Shown one piece after another: positions 61,323 through 64,000 of a DNA stretch of 64,000 nucleotides. The notes under the pieces are model-generated. The model ran no database searches. It was not told the DNA's origin and was given only the letters and a program-made list of their open reading frames with translations. The stretch is from Chrysomallon squamiferum. Lineage: Eukaryota > Mollusca > Gastropoda > Neomphalida > Peltospiridae. The stretch lies in the NCBI GenBank assembly GCA_012295275.1, contig CM022668.1:13390022-13454021 (forward strand), written 5' to 3'. Each line of letters begins with the position of its first letter. Within the stretch, counting starts at the first letter, position 1. The translations under genes and the position numbers were made by a program.

Positions 61323-61846
61323 ACAACAGTGCTAAAAGTAACTTATCATCATTGTTATTTCTATTATTATTATTATTATTGTTATTATTTTTCTTATATA
61401 TATAAACTTTGTTTTTACAAATAAATAACCTAAATAATAAAAAAATAATACTAAATGCTTAAGACTGCTTTATAAAATGGTTTTTCGTCGGGGTTTAATG
61501 TAGATAAAACAGTTTTAAGCATTTAGTATTTTACTTTTTTATTTTTAAAAACAAAGTCAAATGATCATGTGTAGTCTTCTTCAATCGTTTTGTTATATTT
61601 ACCGATGTTTCTTCATGTTGATCAGTTAACTGATGACAATTAGTTTTACAGGAAGGGAAAAACAGATGTATGGTGTCATTTCAAGATTATTATTATTATT
61701 TTTTTTTTTTTTTTAAATGATTTTCTTATTTAAATCCAGGGAGAAGATAATAAAAATAATAAAAACGTAAATAAAAATTAACAAAGTATGAAATGTAATA
61801 AAATATAAAAAAAAATAAAATAAAATAAAAATAAATAAATGATTAG

Positions 61847-61891
<45 letters not shown>

Positions 61892-62660
61892 AAACTACAA
61901 CAACAACAAAGAATTTAAAACAAGATTAAAATAAAAATAATTTTTTTATTTTTATTTTTATATTTTTTAATTTTTTTTTTTTTTTTTTTAAATATTTTCA
62001 AAAGGGAACAATTTTATCACTTGGTCACGAAGGGGAACTTTTATATACATTTTTACCGTGCATGGTTCACGCTCTTCTATTCTTCTGCCCCGTTTTATTT
62101 TTCATTTTCGCTTTGCGTCATCCTTATGGGGCGATTTAACAATCTTTGTTTAAATCCTATATTCGTGCATTCCTCTTGTACAGGTAGAGTTTTCGTTTAC
62201 ATGTCAAGACAACCGAATGCAACACCTGTAATGTGCAACTGTGCTATTTCTACATGGGGCGCCGAAAAATTCAAAAGGCATTTTTCTGTCTTTTCTTGTT
62301 TAAGAGAAGTTAAAAAAAAAAATAAAAAATAAAAATAAAAAATACAAGGGGGATAGAACATTCAAAAATTAAATTTTGTAGCAAAAATTTGGATCTTGAA
62401 GTTGATTTAATAGTTTGTTAGGTAAGATACTAGTTCCGTTTTTTTTTTTTTTTTGTTTGTTTGTTTGTTAGAAGTTGGTTCGTTAGCTTAATCAGGTTAA
62501 AATTATTTATTCCAATATTGATTGAATTCTCGTTAATGCATGCTGTTTTAACAAACGCAGTTCGCATGTTGCGTACTAATTTAATTTCTAGTTTTAATAA
62601 AAATAAAAATTATACATTCGTTATTTTTTAATTTTTTTATTTGGTTTGTCGGTTACAATT

Positions 62661-62737
<77 letters not shown>

Positions 62738-62843
62738 GTTTAAAAATGAAATGTAAACATTCAACAAGCATAAATTTAAGAAAAAGCTATACTTAAGAAG
62801 AAAGAAGAAGAAAAAACAAATAATAATAATAATAATAATAATA

Positions 62844-62888
<45 letters not shown>

Positions 62889-63438
62889 ATAACCACAATA
62901 ACAAAACGATGTAATACTGGTTGTAATAACAAAGATGATGACATCAGTAACATAGATATAAATGAACTCGAACAAATAAATAAACAAAGAAAAACAAACA
63001 AACTGAAAACCACAACAAAAACCTACCGGACCAGGTGTCGGAAAGAAAAACAGTGACGTTGTTAAGGGAAACGTATCTATGACGTCAGAACGTTCGTCAT
63101 GTCCTGGCATGAAGTAAGTAATGGACTATTTAGAAGTTAAATTAACTTGGCTTAACTCGAATGAACGATGAAGTTCGATTGTCACCGTTCAAATACAGTA
63201 AATAATAGAGACGGTTTCAGTGGTATCGGCAATAAAAGCTATTATACGTTGGTAAATTTATTTTCAATTATTTGTTCAGTATATTTGCCAAGCTTCAGTG
63301 ATTTTAAAGTAACTGTGAGAAAATATTTTTTAAACGTCCATTTATTTTCTGTTTGTCACTTGAGATGTTAGTCGTTTTCTGTTAAATTTCATATCTCTTT
63401 TTTCTTTCTTTTTCCTTCTGTTACACACAGACGCACAC

Positions 63439-63490
<52 letters not shown>

Positions 63491-64000
63491 TGATGATGAT
63501 GATGATGATGATAATTCGATCCAATGGATAATCGTAAATTTTCTATGTGTGTGTGTGTGTGTGTGTTTTTATTAATTAAAGTACGCATTAGCACAGGAAA
63601 TTCTTTTATTATTAAAACAATTTTTCATTTTCTAACGATTCGAGTTGACGTAAAGCTGATCATTGTATTATTTATTACAGTGTGCTTCGGTCCTTTGTCA
63701 ATATATTTATTATGTGTTGTCGTATTTTAAAAATAATATTTATTTATATGCATGAAACCATTTAAAGCTATATGCAGAAGCTCTCAGACATGTTTAAAAA
63801 TACGTTTCTAAAGCAAAACTACACTTATAAATATATTTAAAACTATTTTAAAAACTATTTAGAAAGTATCCTTTCTAAAAACAAATCTTTAAAATATTTA
63901 ATACAAATACACTTCTAGAAACAGATATATTTTAAGAATCTATTTAAAACTATTTTAAATACTCTTTAGAAGATATCCTTTCTCAAAGTCTGTGAAAAAA
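61323..64000. other. Low-complexity right end of the window
   Basis: Contains poly-A (61850-61889), (CT)n (62666-62735), AAT/ATT (62820-62887) and AAT/ATG (63438-63512). The only compositionally different stretch is 63025-63120, with a perfect TGACGTCA palindrome. No supported gene. Confidence 0.55.

Noticed and set aside
61170-61424. Thr-Pro repeat frame
   Set aside because: Translation of the CACCAA hexamer repeat, without splice context or start support.
62021-62332. 103-codon plus-strand frame
   Set aside because: No recognisable domain, ends in poly-A, and no supporting splice sites; open by chance.

Overview
This is animal nuclear DNA: AT-rich, full of microsatellites and homopolymers, with short coding exons bounded by GT/AG introns. 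Exon content suggests a lophotrochozoan, most likely a mollusc; this is an inference from gene content and texture, not a species call. No ribosomal, tRNA, CRISPR, viral or bacterial-type features were seen. All gene models were assembled by hand from splice sites and codon phase.

Layout. (1) About 3.2-25.5 kb, minus strand: a gene of about 20 coding exons for a protein of about 1,090 residues, with an unrecognised N-terminal region followed by 13-14 ankyrin repeats. It carries two reading-frame conflicts. (2) About 25.5-30.4 kb: AT-rich intergenic DNA between head-to-head genes. (3) 30.5-43.3 kb, plus strand: a complete 16-exon KRIT1 (CCM1) gene, 751 codons, with the Nudix-like region, NPxF motifs, ankyrin repeats and C-terminal FERM domain. 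(4) 43.3-48 kb: intergenic DNA with two TIR-bearing DNA-transposon relics. (5) 48.3-59.6 kb, plus strand: a SIX-related homeobox gene that best fits ANHX (anomalous homeobox), 9 exons, 588 codons. (6) Nested in its fourth intron (counting from the candidate upstream exon) and on the opposite strand is an alpha-kinase-domain gene of 235 codons that appears to lack a catalytic Asp, plus a decayed second alpha-kinase copy. (7) 59.6-64 kb: 3' flank and low-complexity DNA.

The most unusual signal is structural. In at least eight introns, across all three multi-exon genes, the tandem repeat filling the intron is built from the adjoining splice junction: copies of the last or first exon bases together with the donor or acceptor site. 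Unit sizes run from about 20 to about 140 bp and copy number from about 3 to about 38. The introns therefore hold ladders of decoy splice sites. This recurring, junction-anchored duplication is not explained by ordinary microsatellite slippage and is the observation most worth following up.
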